Shown piece by piece: positions 8,939 through 16,882 of a stretch of DNA of 64,000 bases (position 1 is its first letter; each line of letters begins with the position of its first letter). The position numbers and the translations under genes are program-made. The stretch is from an uncultured Mesorhizobium sp. Lineage in GTDB: Bacteria > Pseudomonadota > Alphaproteobacteria > Rhizobiales > Rhizobiaceae. The stretch covers positions 4,886 through 68,885 of the forward strand of contig CALFXR010000201.1 of NCBI GenBank assembly GCA_937958475.1. The letters are read 5' to 3'. The notes beneath the pieces were generated by a model. The model saw nothing but the letters and a program-made list of their open reading frames with translations, made no database searches and was not told the DNA's origin.

Positions 8939-10210
8939 ATGCCGACGGTCGAGCTAACGGACAAATTCTGCAAGGCAGTGACTGCGGCTTCCGGTCGCAA
9001 AGTCGACCACTTCGACACGATCGTGAAGGGCTTGGTCCTCCGCGTGTCGGCCGCGGGCGCGAAGTCCTGGTACGTCGTCTATGGGCCTCCCGCGAAGCGG
9101 CAATGGCTGAAGCTCGGCACCTATCCCGAGCTGCCGCTCGGCGGCGACAAGGGCGCTCGCCAGCGGGCGCGAGACACGCGCGCCGACGTCGGGGACGGGA
9201 GAGACCCCGTCGCCGACAAGAAGGCGGTTGCGGCGTCGCAGGCTGTCCGCGACCTCGTCGACAACTACATCGCCCGCCACGCATCCACCAAACGCAGCGG
9301 CGACGAGATCGCCCGACGGCTGCGCAAGAACGTCTCAGACGTCATCGGCGACGTGAAGCTGTCCGAGCTACACCGCCGCGACCTCACTCGCTGTATCGAT
9401 GCGGTGAAGGATCGCGGCGCCCATGTGGAGGCGAACCGTCTCTTCGAAGATCTTCGCGCAATGGTGCGATGGGCGCGGGGCCGTGGCGACCTCGACGAGA
9501 ACCTGGTCGAGGGTATGAAGCGGCCGACCGAGACCGTCGAGCGGGATCGCGTGCTTTCGGCAGGCGAGATCAAGACCATGTGGGCGGGACTCGCCGATGC
9601 GGACATGCGCGAGTCAACCCGCCGCGTGATCCGCCTATGTCTCGTCACAGGGCAGCGCGTTGGCGAAGTCGCCGGCATGACGGCAGACGAGCTGGACCTT
9701 GATCAGCGGCTCTGGACGATCCCGGCGGCGAGATCGAAGAACAAGCGGGAACACGCGGTCCCGCTGTCCGACATGGCCGTGAGGATCATCCGCGACCAGC
9801 TCGCCGACAATTCCGCGCTCGCCGAACGGAAGGGCAGGGAGGCGCCGGCCTTCGTCTTCCCTGGACCCGGCGCGAGGGCATCGGTGACGGGCGCGGCCGT
9901 CGCGAAGGCGATCAAGCGCGAGGAGGTCGCCAAGCGAGGCGTGGCGACGATCATGGGCGTAGCGCCCTGGACCGCGCACGATTTGCGCAGAACCGCGGCG
10001 ACCTGCATGGAAGAGATCGGCGTCTCGCCGTTCGTGATCGGGCATGTCCTGAATCACATCAGCGCGACCAAGGCGAGCATCACGTCGCGGGTCTACGCTC
10101 GCTACACGTATGGCGCGGAGAAGCGCGAAGCATTGGATCTATGGGCTGAGCGCCTGACCGGAATCCTGTCTGGGGCGGCATCCATCACGCCGCTGAGGGT
10201 GGCACGGTGA
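8939..10210 (+). CDS. int: P4-type tyrosine recombinase (integrase)
   Basis: A 423-residue site-specific recombinase. The start MPTVELTDKFCKAV was chosen because the DUF4102 N-terminal domain of P4-type integrases begins here and GAGGGAC precedes it as ribosome-binding site. Domains: arm-binding DUF4102 at about 1-90 (FDTIVKGLVLRVS, WLKLGTYPELPL), core-binding SAM-like domain at about 95-195, and a catalytic domain. Catalytic residues visible are Arg240 (TGQRVGEV), His347 and Arg350 (HDLRRTAA), the His of GHVLNH near 369, and Tyr386 (VYARY). It lies just inside attL and probably carries out integration at tRNA-Asn. Its TGA overlaps the GTG of the next gene. Confidence 0.95.
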   Translation: MPTVELTDKFCKAVTAASGRKVDHFDTIVKGLVLRVSAAGAKSWYVVYGPPAKRQWLKLGTYPELPLGGDKGARQRARDTRADVGDGRDPVADKKAVAASQAVRDLVDNYIARHASTKRSGDEIARRLRKNVSDVIGDVKLSELHRRDLTRCIDAVKDRGAHVEANRLFEDLRAMVRWARGRGDLDENLVEGMKRPTETVERDRVLSAGEIKTMWAGLADADMRESTRRVIRLCLVTGQRVGEVAGMTADELDLDQRLWTIPAARSKNKREHAVPLSDMAVRIIRDQLADNSALAERKGREAPAFVFPGPGARASVTGAAVAKAIKREEVAKRGVATIMGVAPWTAHDLRRTAATCMEEIGVSPFVIGHVLNHISATKASITSRVYARYTYGAEKREALDLWAERLTGILSGAASITPLRVAR

Positions 10211-10932
10211 CTCGTGAGTTTCGATATTCGCCTGAACAGGTGCGCGAAGTCGTACAGTCCGTCCGGATGGCGATCCCCGACGACGCTCGTTTATCTGAAG
10301 CGGATGTCATCGTCGGACTCCTCGCGCTGCAGAATGCGGCCGACGACTATGTTGAGGCCATATCAAGATCCCTGCAGTTGCCCGATCGACCTTATCTGAG
10401 CAAACGACGCAGGGAACAGCTCCAGCAATTGCATGCGGTTCGGGAACTCTTGTCCCCAAACGATAGGCTGACGAAGGTGCTCGACAGCGACAGAACGACG
10501 TTGATGTCTGCTGGAAGCTCGCCTGCGAAAATGATCTGTCGCCTCTTCCTCGACGGCGCAATTACCTACGATGACGTCGAGCAGCATTTCGCCGCGGCCG
10601 CCATAGCGAAGCTCATTGAGCGTACCGGATGGGATCACGACCTGGCACGGAAAGACGACCGAGAGCATGAGTTTCGCCAGGAGTTCTTACGGGTAGTGGC
10701 GGCAACTTGGGCACGGTTCATTGGCCGCCCGCTTTCGGAGTGCACCATATCGGCCGTCGACGGCACCCCGATGATCACATTTGTTCGCGCGGCCGTCGAT
10801 CCGGTGTTGGCCAAGACCGGCGATGAGCTAGGCAATGAACGGCTGAAGCAGATCTTGCGTGGCATCGTATGCGACGCTGGCGGGTCAACGTCGGTAATGG
10901 ACGCCTCCGAAAACCAGTCGCTCGTTTTCTAG
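10207..10932 (+). CDS. Uncharacterised protein coupled to the integrase
   Basis: A 241-residue soluble, mostly helical protein with no recognised family. The GTG start overlaps the integrase stop (GTGA), so it is translationally coupled to int. The N-terminal part has segments such as LSEADVIVGLLALQNAADDYVEAI and the middle is basic (KRRREQLQQLHAVRELL). No signal peptide, membrane segment or catalytic motif is evident. Coupling to int suggests an element-maintenance or accessory role, but no function can be assigned. Confidence 0.75.
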   Translation: MTREFRYSPEQVREVVQSVRMAIPDDARLSEADVIVGLLALQNAADDYVEAISRSLQLPDRPYLSKRRREQLQQLHAVRELLSPNDRLTKVLDSDRTTLMSAGSSPAKMICRLFLDGAITYDDVEQHFAAAAIAKLIERTGWDHDLARKDDREHEFRQEFLRVVAATWARFIGRPLSECTISAVDGTPMITFVRAAVDPVLAKTGDELGNERLKQILRGIVCDAGGSTSVMDASENQSLVF

Positions 10933-10989
10933 CCGACACCACGCGCCAGATTGCACATTCCTCGCATCGAAAAACGACGCGAGGACACA

Positions 10990-11220
10990 ATGAATATCGC
11001 AGAAGCAGAACCCTCTGACCTGGTCGACGAGACCGGCGCCTGCCGCGAGATCGGCGGCGCCGAGTCTCCGGTTCATCGATCGACCCTCTGGCGCGGCATT
11101 CGAGACGGCCGCTATCCGGCGCCCCTCAAGATGGGCCCCGGCATCAATCGTTGGTCGCGTGCTGAGCTCCGCGCGGTTCGTGTCAAGGCCGCCGCCGCCC
11201 GCGATGGAGGCGCCGCATGA
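10990..11220 (+). CDS. AlpA-like helix-turn-helix regulator or excisionase
   Basis: A 76-residue small DNA-binding protein. The start MNIAEAEPSDLV follows a GAGGAC ribosome-binding site. The core HRSTLWRGIRDGRYPAPLKM followed by GPGINRW matches the AlpA/MerR-like excisionase fold: a winged helix with the conserved aromatic-Pro turn and a terminal Trp. AlpA homologues switch on excision or replication genes in P4-like elements and satellites. It overlaps the next gene as ATGA and opens the early gene block that leads to the replication ATPase. Confidence 0.8.
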   Translation: MNIAEAEPSDLVDETGACREIGGAESPVHRSTLWRGIRDGRYPAPLKMGPGINRWSRAELRAVRVKAAAARDGGAA

Positions 11221-11408
11221 CCGCCCTCGACGTTGATCCCGACGAGGCGGTCGAAGCCGCGGCGCGCTACGTCGCCGCCGGCCGTGAACCTGGACAGCCG
11301 GTCATCGCCGACCTGAAGACCCGCTTCGGCCTGACCACGGCGCAGGCCTGCGAAGCGCTGCGCCGGGCGAACGTGATGCGCGGCTACGCGACGAGGGCCG
11401 CGTCATGA
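11217..11408 (+). CDS. Small uncharacterised protein
   Basis: A 63-residue protein with ATGA overlaps at both ends, to the AlpA-like gene upstream and the RepA-like gene downstream. It is therefore part of a tightly coupled early cluster. The segment DLKTRFGLTTAQACEALRRANVMR looks like a helix-turn-helix, so a DNA-binding or regulatory role in replication is possible. No named family recognised. Confidence 0.7.
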   Translation: MTALDVDPDEAVEAAARYVAAGREPGQPVIADLKTRFGLTTAQACEALRRANVMRGYATRAAS

Positions 11409-12697
11409 GCGCCTTCGTCACCCTCGCCGAAATCGAACGTGCGCTCCTCCACGACAAGCCTCGGCGGCGCTTCATCATCCCCGACGTCCTGCCCGCCGGC
11501 CCGGCGATTCTCTTCGGCTCGAGCGGGTCCGGAAAAACCGGCATCGCCATCCGGACAGCGGCTGCGATTGCAGCAGGGCTCGATTGGGCCAACCGGCCGG
11601 TGACCTCTGGCGCCGTTTTGTACATCGCAGGTGAAGATCTCGACGGAGCGAAGGAGCGGATGGTCGCAGCCGCCCGTGCAGTGGGTCGCGAGCCCTCGGA
11701 TCTCCCCATCGCGATCATGGAGGTTCCGGAAGGCGGGATGACCGCTTCGGGCGCCAAGATCGCCGTGTGCGCCCAGGCCAAAGCTCTGGCCAAGCAGGCC
11801 GGTATCCCGGTCGCACTGATCATCGTCGACACCCTCGCCGCGGCGTTCGGGCCGAAGTCTCAGGACGATGCGACGGCAGCCGGCGAATACATGAATACGG
11901 CCGATCGGATCGCGAGGGATCTGCAATGCTGCGTGCTGAGCGTCCACCACACAGGGAAGGACGAATCGGCCGGCATGCGTGGAAGCCGCGTCCTCTTTGA
12001 TCGGTCGGACGCCGTCATCCGCGTCAAGCAAGGCGAGTCCGCGTCATTCGTCACGGTTGAAAAGATGCGGAACGGCCGCAACGACGCGAGGTTTGCTTTC
12101 GAGATCGAAGGGAGCGAGATCGACACCTCCGGTGGCCGGATTTCGGTCCAGGTCACCCGCAACCTCCGCGCTCTCGAAGATGCCACCGGCCTGGTCGAAG
12201 GGAAGGACCGTCGCAAGCCGACCATTGCAGAGGAAATGATCGCGGTTCTGTCGACGATCATCCGCAATGGTGCAGCACCACTCGAGGCTTGGAAGGTCGC
12301 CTGCTACCAGCGATGGAACGACAAGAACCCCGCCTCCCACAGGAAGGTCTTCTCAAAGAACCTGAAGCAGCTCGAGACTTCCAACCTGGTACGCTTAGAA
12401 GGTGAAACTGTCACCCTTGTCACCCACGGTGACACCGAGGTGACAAACAAGGTGACACGCCTGCCTGAACGACCGTCACCGTCACCGTCACCCACCCCCT
12501 CTTTAGAGGGTGGTGACGTTGACACGGGGACAGGCCGTCTTCGTGGCGATGGCGCTGAGTCTTCAAGATTTGAAACCGAGATCGGAGAGACCAATGGAAG
12601 GTCGTCAGACCTTCCTCGTCGTGCAGGGCGCGAAAGCCCTGCGATTGACTACACGGCCGCCGGTGACGGTGACGCCCGAACCGGGACGGGAGGCTGA
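11405..12697 (+). CDS. RepA-like AAA ATPase (AAA_25 helicase family)
   Basis: A 430-residue ATPase related to plasmid RSF1010 RepA and phage replicative helicases. The Walker A motif GSSGSGKTG lies at residues 38-46, Walker B at LIIVDTLAAAF near 139-149, a sensor-like LSVHHTGK near 179-186 and a conserved arginine region MRGSRVLFDRSD near 191-202. A winged-helix-like C-terminal part (about 290-345, MIAVLSTIIRNGAAPLEAWK) follows, then a low-complexity Ser/Pro/Thr tail from about 355. That tail coincides with the GTCACC repeat cluster, so the 3' end of the gene may double as a replication origin. The probable role is unwinding at the element's origin. Confidence 0.85.
   Translation: MSAFVTLAEIERALLHDKPRRRFIIPDVLPAGPAILFGSSGSGKTGIAIRTAAAIAAGLDWANRPVTSGAVLYIAGEDLDGAKERMVAAARAVGREPSDLPIAIMEVPEGGMTASGAKIAVCAQAKALAKQAGIPVALIIVDTLAAAFGPKSQDDATAAGEYMNTADRIARDLQCCVLSVHHTGKDESAGMRGSRVLFDRSDAVIRVKQGESASFVTVEKMRNGRNDARFAFEIEGSEIDTSGGRISVQVTRNLRALEDATGLVEGKDRRKPTIAEEMIAVLSTIIRNGAAPLEAWKVACYQRWNDKNPASHRKVFSKNLKQLETSNLVRLEGETVTLVTHGDTEVTNKVTRLPERPSPSPSPTPSLEGGDVDTGTGRLRGDGAESSRFETEIGETNGRSSDLPRRAGRESPAIDYTAAGDGDARTGTGG
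12410..12517. repeat. GTCACC/GGTGAC iteron-like cluster, candidate origin
   Basis: Nine copies of a six-base motif within 108 bases. Forward GTCACC occurs at 12410, 12419, 12475, 12481 and 12487; the reverse form GGTGAC occurs at 12428, 12439, 12451 and 12512. Two more reverse copies follow at 12662 and 12668. The orientations alternate in blocks. Between the last forward and reverse copies sits a hairpin of CCCTC and GAGGG around TTTA, near 12496-12510. Short clustered repeats next to a replication ATPase gene are typical of replication origins. The cluster lies inside coding sequence, so it could simply be a Val-Thr/Ser-Pro codon repeat. Confidence 0.5.
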
Positions 12698-12698
12698 G

Positions 12699-12965
12699 AT
12701 GCGTCGTCAAAAGGATCTCTTCCAGGCGGACCTCCACCTGTTCCCCCTCGCGCGTTCCATTGAAGTACCCAGGATGGTGCAGTTCCTGTCGGTGGTGCCG
12801 GGACCGGCCGGGGAACGATACTTCGCCCGCCGCTGCCGCGAACTGACGAAGCGCCTTCGCGCCGCCGGCCTACCCAAAATGGATGTCGACGCAGAGGTGG
12901 CGATGTTCCGCGGCGCGGTGGAGGCGTCCCTGGCAAGCACCAAAGCACGGGAGGCATCAGCATGA
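12699..12965 (+). CDS. DUF6074-like small phage protein
   Basis: An 88-residue protein. The start MRRQKDLFQADLHLFPLA is chosen because a GGGAGG ribosome-binding site precedes it, and it begins just after the TGA of the RepA-like gene. The pattern of an N-terminal LFPLAR box, then a basic helix (RRCRELTKRLRAAGLP) and a C-terminal helix (AEVAMFRGAVEASL) resembles DUF6074 proteins common in rhizobial prophages. Function unknown. It overlaps the next gene by ATGA. Confidence 0.7.
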   Translation: MRRQKDLFQADLHLFPLARSIEVPRMVQFLSVVPGPAGERYFARRCRELTKRLRAAGLPKMDVDAEVAMFRGAVEASLASTKAREASA

Positions 12966-13321
12966 GCGCCTTGCTCGACGACCGACTCGACGTGCTTCTG
13001 AAAGAGGTCGCCGAAGCGCGCCGCGAGACAATGGAAGCGCGCCGAGAGACGGTGGAAGCTCGGCGCGATCTCGCGAGCGTCCGGCGCGAACTGGCGGCTG
13101 TGCGCGCTGCGATCGAGGGAGCCGACGTGAGAACGGACTCGGCACCGACGGTCAAAGACCAGCTCTTGACTCGCAAGGAAGCCGCTCGCCAAGCGGGAGT
13201 CCATCCAGCCACGATGGGCCGATGGATCGTGAAGCACCCTTTCCTTTGCGTCCTGGACGGAAACGGCAGGCGCCGGGTCTCGAAAACCATGCTGATCGAT
13301 TTCATGCACGGGCGCGTCTGA
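12962..13321 (+). CDS. Coiled-coil protein with C-terminal helix-turn-helix
   Basis: A 119-residue protein. Residues about 5-50 form a charged coiled coil with the imperfect heptad-like repeat EARRET, EARRET, EARRDL. The C-terminal half (LTRKEAARQAGVHPATMGRW, then an HPFL and RRVSK wing) is an excisionase/MerR-like DNA-binding domain. The architecture suggests a DNA-binding regulator that multimerises through the coiled coil. It overlaps the DUF6074-like gene as ATGA. Confidence 0.7.
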   Translation: MSALLDDRLDVLLKEVAEARRETMEARRETVEARRDLASVRRELAAVRAAIEGADVRTDSAPTVKDQLLTRKEAARQAGVHPATMGRWIVKHPFLCVLDGNGRRRVSKTMLIDFMHGRV

Positions 13322-13402
13322 ACGGCCTGCCGCGTTGCTGTGCTTCTCAATGCGCCCCTTTGCTTTCTTCTCCGGAGCGGCGATCTGCGGCACGTTCTCG
13401 TC

Positions 13403-13678
13403 ATGACCAAGCTCGCCTACACCCCCGCCGAACTCTCCGCCGACGGTAAGATTCCTGAGGTGCAGATCCGCCAGGACATCCTGGCGGGCAAGCTGCCCGC
13501 CTCGGTGGTCGCCGGCCGTCTGATCATCACCGCAGCCGCCGCAACCAGCTACATCGCCTCGTTTCCGCGCTTTCAGCCCGTCACGCCAGAGAGCTTCGCC
13601 GCCAAGGTCCGTCAGGATGCCGCCGCTCACGCTCGCGGCAAGGCGATCGCCAGCAAAATCCTCGGGAGGAAGTCATGA
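13403..13678 (+). CDS. Small putative DNA-binding protein
   Basis: A 91-residue protein; the start MTKLAYTPAELSADGK follows 81 bases of spacer. The segment YTPAELSADGKIPEVQIRQD resembles a helix-turn-helix of the excisionase group, with a basic, alanine-rich C-terminal helix (KVRQDAAAHARGKAIASKIL). Function unknown; probably an early regulatory protein of the element. It overlaps the next gene as ATGA. Confidence 0.6.
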   Translation: MTKLAYTPAELSADGKIPEVQIRQDILAGKLPASVVAGRLIITAAAATSYIASFPRFQPVTPESFAAKVRQDAAAHARGKAIASKILGRKS

Positions 13679-14391
13679 ACGCCGTCGCGAAGAAGCAGCC
13701 CGCCACCCGCATCGCCGAACTCAAGCAGAAGATCGGCGCCGAGCAGCGGGCGCTCGACGACCTCCAGGCGCGCGCGGTCGAGTTGCAGGCCGAACGCAAA
13801 GCGGCACTCCTCTCCGACGACGACGCGCCGCTCGTGGACGTCGAGACGTCCATCCAATCGACCCTACGCCAGGCGGAACGCCACCGCGCCAGACTGGACG
13901 CCTTCCTCGCCGACCTCGAGGTCGCGGAGGAAGAGCAGCGCCAAGCGCAGGCGCGAGCCGACTATGAACGTGCCGCGCGTCAGCTCGCCGATGCCGAAAC
14001 GTGGCTCATGACCACCTACCCGAAGCTCGCGCAGCAGCTCGCGGACGGCCTCGCTGTCCTCAAAGCATCCGACCAGCTCGCCGAGCGCATGAACCGCGAA
14101 CTCCCCGCCGGCTGCGAGGCGCTTCGGCCGCCATCGAATGCGCGTCATGAGCCGATGATGCCCGACCGCCGCGAGGTCCGCACGGTCAGACGATGGGTCG
14201 ACAAAAATGGCCGCGACCTCGGCGCTGTTCAGCTGGTCGGCGGCGAGCCGACGGTGCGCGGCGCTCGTCTGATCGAGGTCGAGGAAGAAGTCACCATCGC
14301 CGGCCGAAAGCCATGGTGGCCGTCGCCGATCTATGCGGATGTCAGATTACCGGGTCTCCACAAGGACCAGTCCGACTTCTGGTGGGTCTGA
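13675..14391 (+). CDS. Coiled-coil phage-type protein of unknown function
   Basis: A 238-residue protein. Residues about 10-130 are strongly helical and charged, with a predicted coiled coil (RIAELKQKIGAEQRALDDLQ). The C-terminal 80 residues are different in character, with strands and aromatic residues (VRRWVDKNGRDLGAVQLVG, GRKPWWPSPIYADV) and a terminal FWWV. No family assigned. As the last gene of the coupled early block it may be a structural or assembly helper. Confidence 0.65.
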   Translation: MNAVAKKQPATRIAELKQKIGAEQRALDDLQARAVELQAERKAALLSDDDAPLVDVETSIQSTLRQAERHRARLDAFLADLEVAEEEQRQAQARADYERAARQLADAETWLMTTYPKLAQQLADGLAVLKASDQLAERMNRELPAGCEALRPPSNARHEPMMPDRREVRTVRRWVDKNGRDLGAVQLVGGEPTVRGARLIEVEEEVTIAGRKPWWPSPIYADVRLPGLHKDQSDFWWV

Positions 14392-14508
14392 TCAAGAATC
14401 TCGCCGCGGATTTCCTCTCCTGGTTGGCCGCGGCGAAAAGGGCGCGCCGGTGCGCTCGATCCCGTCGGCCTGGCCAGTTTTCGGTCACTGGTCACTCCGG
14501 CGAAGGAA

Positions 14509-14538
14509 GGGGCGGTCGGGTTACGGACCGGCCGCCCC
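14509..14538. terminator. Hairpin between early block and head-type genes
   Basis: GGGGCGG plus CGG pairs with CCG plus CCGCCCC around an 8-base loop, interrupted by one T-G position. There is no clear run of T after it, so intrinsic termination is uncertain. It separates the early block from the gene starting at 14561. Confidence 0.4.
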
Positions 14539-14560
14539 TGCAATCTGAGAGACACGAAAA

Positions 14561-14980
14561 ATGGCCGCTTCGCGCTGGGACCAAATCGTCAAGAGCCATC
14601 TCGACGGCCCGGTCGACGCTCATTTCGGCGAGCGCGCCGTGATCACGCCGATGACCAGGTCGCCGAACGGCAGAAGCAGCGTCGACCCTGACCGCGAGGT
14701 GATCCAGGTCGCTGCGATCTTCACCCGCCGGCCGCATCGCCCTGGCATAGAGCACGGCAATCGCTCGATCGGCGGGCGCGGCGGAAACCAGATGCGATCG
14801 CTTGTCGAAGGCGACATGCCGAAGCTCAGCGTGCCGGACTCCGCATTCGCGCCGGGCACGCGCCCGCGGCAGGGCGACCTAGTCGAGATCCGTGACGAGC
14901 GCTTCGAAGTCGTCAGCGCGAAGCACGACGGCACATCCCGCTATCGGCTGGACCTGATCGCCATCGGAGCGTCCACATGA
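14561..14980 (+). CDS. Phage head-tail-joining-like protein
   Basis: A 139-residue protein. The N-terminal SRWDQIVKSHLDGPVDAHFG and the C-terminal beta-rich stretch RQGDLVEIRDERFEVVSAKH, ending RLDLIAIGAST, resemble the small head-tail connector proteins of siphophages (gpFII-like). The identification rests on overall pattern and phage context, not on a strict motif. It overlaps the S49 peptidase gene by ATGA, as expected for a morphogenesis pair. Confidence 0.55.
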   Translation: MAASRWDQIVKSHLDGPVDAHFGERAVITPMTRSPNGRSSVDPDREVIQVAAIFTRRPHRPGIEHGNRSIGGRGGNQMRSLVEGDMPKLSVPDSAFAPGTRPRQGDLVEIRDERFEVVSAKHDGTSRYRLDLIAIGAST

Positions 14981-16185
14981 CCGACGACTACCAGTTCGTG
15001 CACGTCTCGCAGCGCGTGTTCAACACACCGCTGCTGGTCCTGCCTCACGTCGCCGAGACGGTCGGCGCCTATGTCCGTACACGAATGGAAGGAGTCCGTC
15101 CCGACGCCAACCGCTTCGTCGGCCGCCCAGCGGTAGGACCAAACGGCGATTGGCGCGGCTACCGCCGGGAAGGGTCGTCCGGCATCATCTCGATCACCGG
15201 CGAGCTGGTGAACCGCGGCGCCTGGCTTGGCGCATCGTCGGGATTCACGTCGTATGAAGGGGTGCTGCAGCAAGTTCGTGCGTCGGCATCGGACTCCGAC
15301 GTCGAGACCATCGTGCTCGACATCAACTCGCCGGGTGGTGAGGCCTTCGGCATGACGGATACCGCCCGCGAGATCCGCAAGGCGGCCGGCGGCAAGAAGA
15401 TCGTCGCCGTCATCAACTCGGTCGCCGCCAGCGCCGCATACGGGCTCGCCACGGCGGCGAACGAGATCGTCGTGACGGAGTCCGGAATCGCCGGCTCCAT
15501 CGGCGTGGTCATGATCCACTTCGACCAGTCCGAACGAGCGGCGAAAGCCGGCGTCAAGGCGACCGTGATCACCAACACGGACGGCCTCGACAAGGCTCGC
15601 GGTCACCCGTTCGCGGCCTTGTCAGCCGATGACATCGCGTTCATGCGCACGCGGGCCGACCGGATCATGGACGGGTTCGTGAAGCTCATCACCGATCATC
15701 GGCCGAAGCTGACTGCGAAGGCAATCCGGTCGCAGCGGGCGAACACGTTCATCGGCGAAGACGCGGTGCGGGCCGGGCTCGCCGATCGCGTCGGCACATT
15801 CGACCAAGTGCTCCACCAAGTGACCAAGGGCCGCCCTGCCGTGGCCGGCTGGCGGGCGCCAGCAAGCGGGAAGCCGAACGCCGCACCGCAACCGACCCGT
15901 CCCCATGCCAGCCTTGCCCCCGGGAGGGGAGAAGAAGGGGGAAGCGCGGCGGGAGCGCGGATGGTAGCGATCCTCGCACATGGCAACATGACAGGCCAAG
16001 GCGAGTTCGCCCGCCACATCGCTCTCAACACGTCCCTGTCGCTGGCGGATGCCGTCGCTGCCATGGCCGCTGCTACTCTCGACAGCAAGCCCACCATGCC
16101 GGCCACGAATGCCAGCCGCACCTATTCCGACCAGCTCGCACGCGGTCGCCAGATCGCCATGGCCGCCTTGGGCAAGACCCGGTGA
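14977..16185 (+). CDS. S49 family peptidase, phage capsid (protein C-like) type
   Basis: A 402-residue serine peptidase related to SppA and lambda protein C. The oxyanion/SppA signature LDINSPGGEAFGM is at about residues 112-124. The probable catalytic serine is in VAASAAYGLA at about 148-157, followed by IAGSIGVVMIHFDQ. In phages this enzyme cleaves the scaffold or portal during prohead maturation, and the C-terminal low-complexity part (about 280-330) commonly precedes a scaffold or decoration segment. No capsid or portal gene adjoins it here. It has no signal peptide, so a cytoplasmic phage role fits better than SppA. Confidence 0.85.
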   Translation: MTDDYQFVHVSQRVFNTPLLVLPHVAETVGAYVRTRMEGVRPDANRFVGRPAVGPNGDWRGYRREGSSGIISITGELVNRGAWLGASSGFTSYEGVLQQVRASASDSDVETIVLDINSPGGEAFGMTDTAREIRKAAGGKKIVAVINSVAASAAYGLATAANEIVVTESGIAGSIGVVMIHFDQSERAAKAGVKATVITNTDGLDKARGHPFAALSADDIAFMRTRADRIMDGFVKLITDHRPKLTAKAIRSQRANTFIGEDAVRAGLADRVGTFDQVLHQVTKGRPAVAGWRAPASGKPNAAPQPTRPHASLAPGRGEEGGSAAGARMVAILAHGNMTGQGEFARHIALNTSLSLADAVAAMAAATLDSKPTMPATNASRTYSDQLARGRQIAMAALGKTR

Positions 16186-16311
16186 TGGCTGCCCCGATGC
16201 CCGGCCAGCCGCACAGCGGGTCCTTCCCCGGGTGGGGTGCCCCCCGCGGGGGCGCGGCAGCGCAGTATTTGAACGGCTCCCGACGAAAAAAAATGCGTTT
16301 CCGTTTCCGAA

Positions 16312-16788
16312 ATGAAGGGGCTTGAACCGTTGGAAAACCTCGAAATCGACCTCAATGCACCGGATCTGGCAACTGTGCTCGGCATCACCGAACGACGAGT
16401 CCGCCAGCTCGCGGCCGAAGGCGTCGTGAAGCGTGCCGACCGACGCGGCCGGTACCAGCTCGTGCCGAGCGTCGCGAACTACATTGCGACCTTGTCCGCG
16501 GGTGAGCGCGACGTCGGTCTGGCGCCTATCCGGCAAGAGCGACTGCTGAAACTTCAGCGCGAAAACGCCCTTCGCGACCGCGAGCTGATCACGCTCGACG
16601 AGGCGATCGGCTTCGTCGACGAGATCACGGGGGCCTTCCTGTCCTCCCTCAACGGCCTACCCGCACGAGTCACGAACGACGTGCGCGAACGCCGTCGACT
16701 CGAGGCGATCATTGACGCCGAGCGGCAGCGGCTCGCCGACAAGCTCGCTGAGATTCAGGCGAAGTGCGCCAGCGGCCGTGACGATTGA
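16312..16788 (+). CDS. Small terminase subunit-like (Nu1-type) DNA-packaging protein
   Basis: A 158-residue protein. The N-terminus is a winged helix-turn-helix (LATVLGITERRVRQLAAEGV), followed by RRGRYQLVPSVANYI. The C-terminal half is helical and charged (RLLKLQRENALRDRELITLD), the form of lambda Nu1-like small terminases that bind cos or pac DNA. No large terminase gene is present in the element. A TerS without a TerL is a feature of satellites that redirect a helper phage's packaging, but it can also be a remnant. A plain DNA-binding regulator is the other possibility. Confidence 0.7.
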   Translation: MKGLEPLENLEIDLNAPDLATVLGITERRVRQLAAEGVVKRADRRGRYQLVPSVANYIATLSAGERDVGLAPIRQERLLKLQRENALRDRELITLDEAIGFVDEITGAFLSSLNGLPARVTNDVRERRRLEAIIDAERQRLADKLAEIQAKCASGRDD

Positions 16789-16882
16789 CATCGCATCGCC
16801 CAGGCGAAGCTCGCCATGCGAGGCCGTCGGCGACTGAGGCCTTTTCGCGGGCGTCGAGGATTTCGGCATGGGCGCCGGCCGC

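Noticed and set aside
12510..12698. Upstream extension of the DUF6074-like gene
   Set aside because: The frame is open back to 12510 but lies inside the RepA-like gene and the repeat cluster; the ATG at 12699 has the good ribosome-binding site.
14193..14642. A 149-codon plus-strand frame between phage-type genes
   Set aside because: Overlaps two better-supported genes in another frame, has shadow-like composition and contains the hairpin at 14509.
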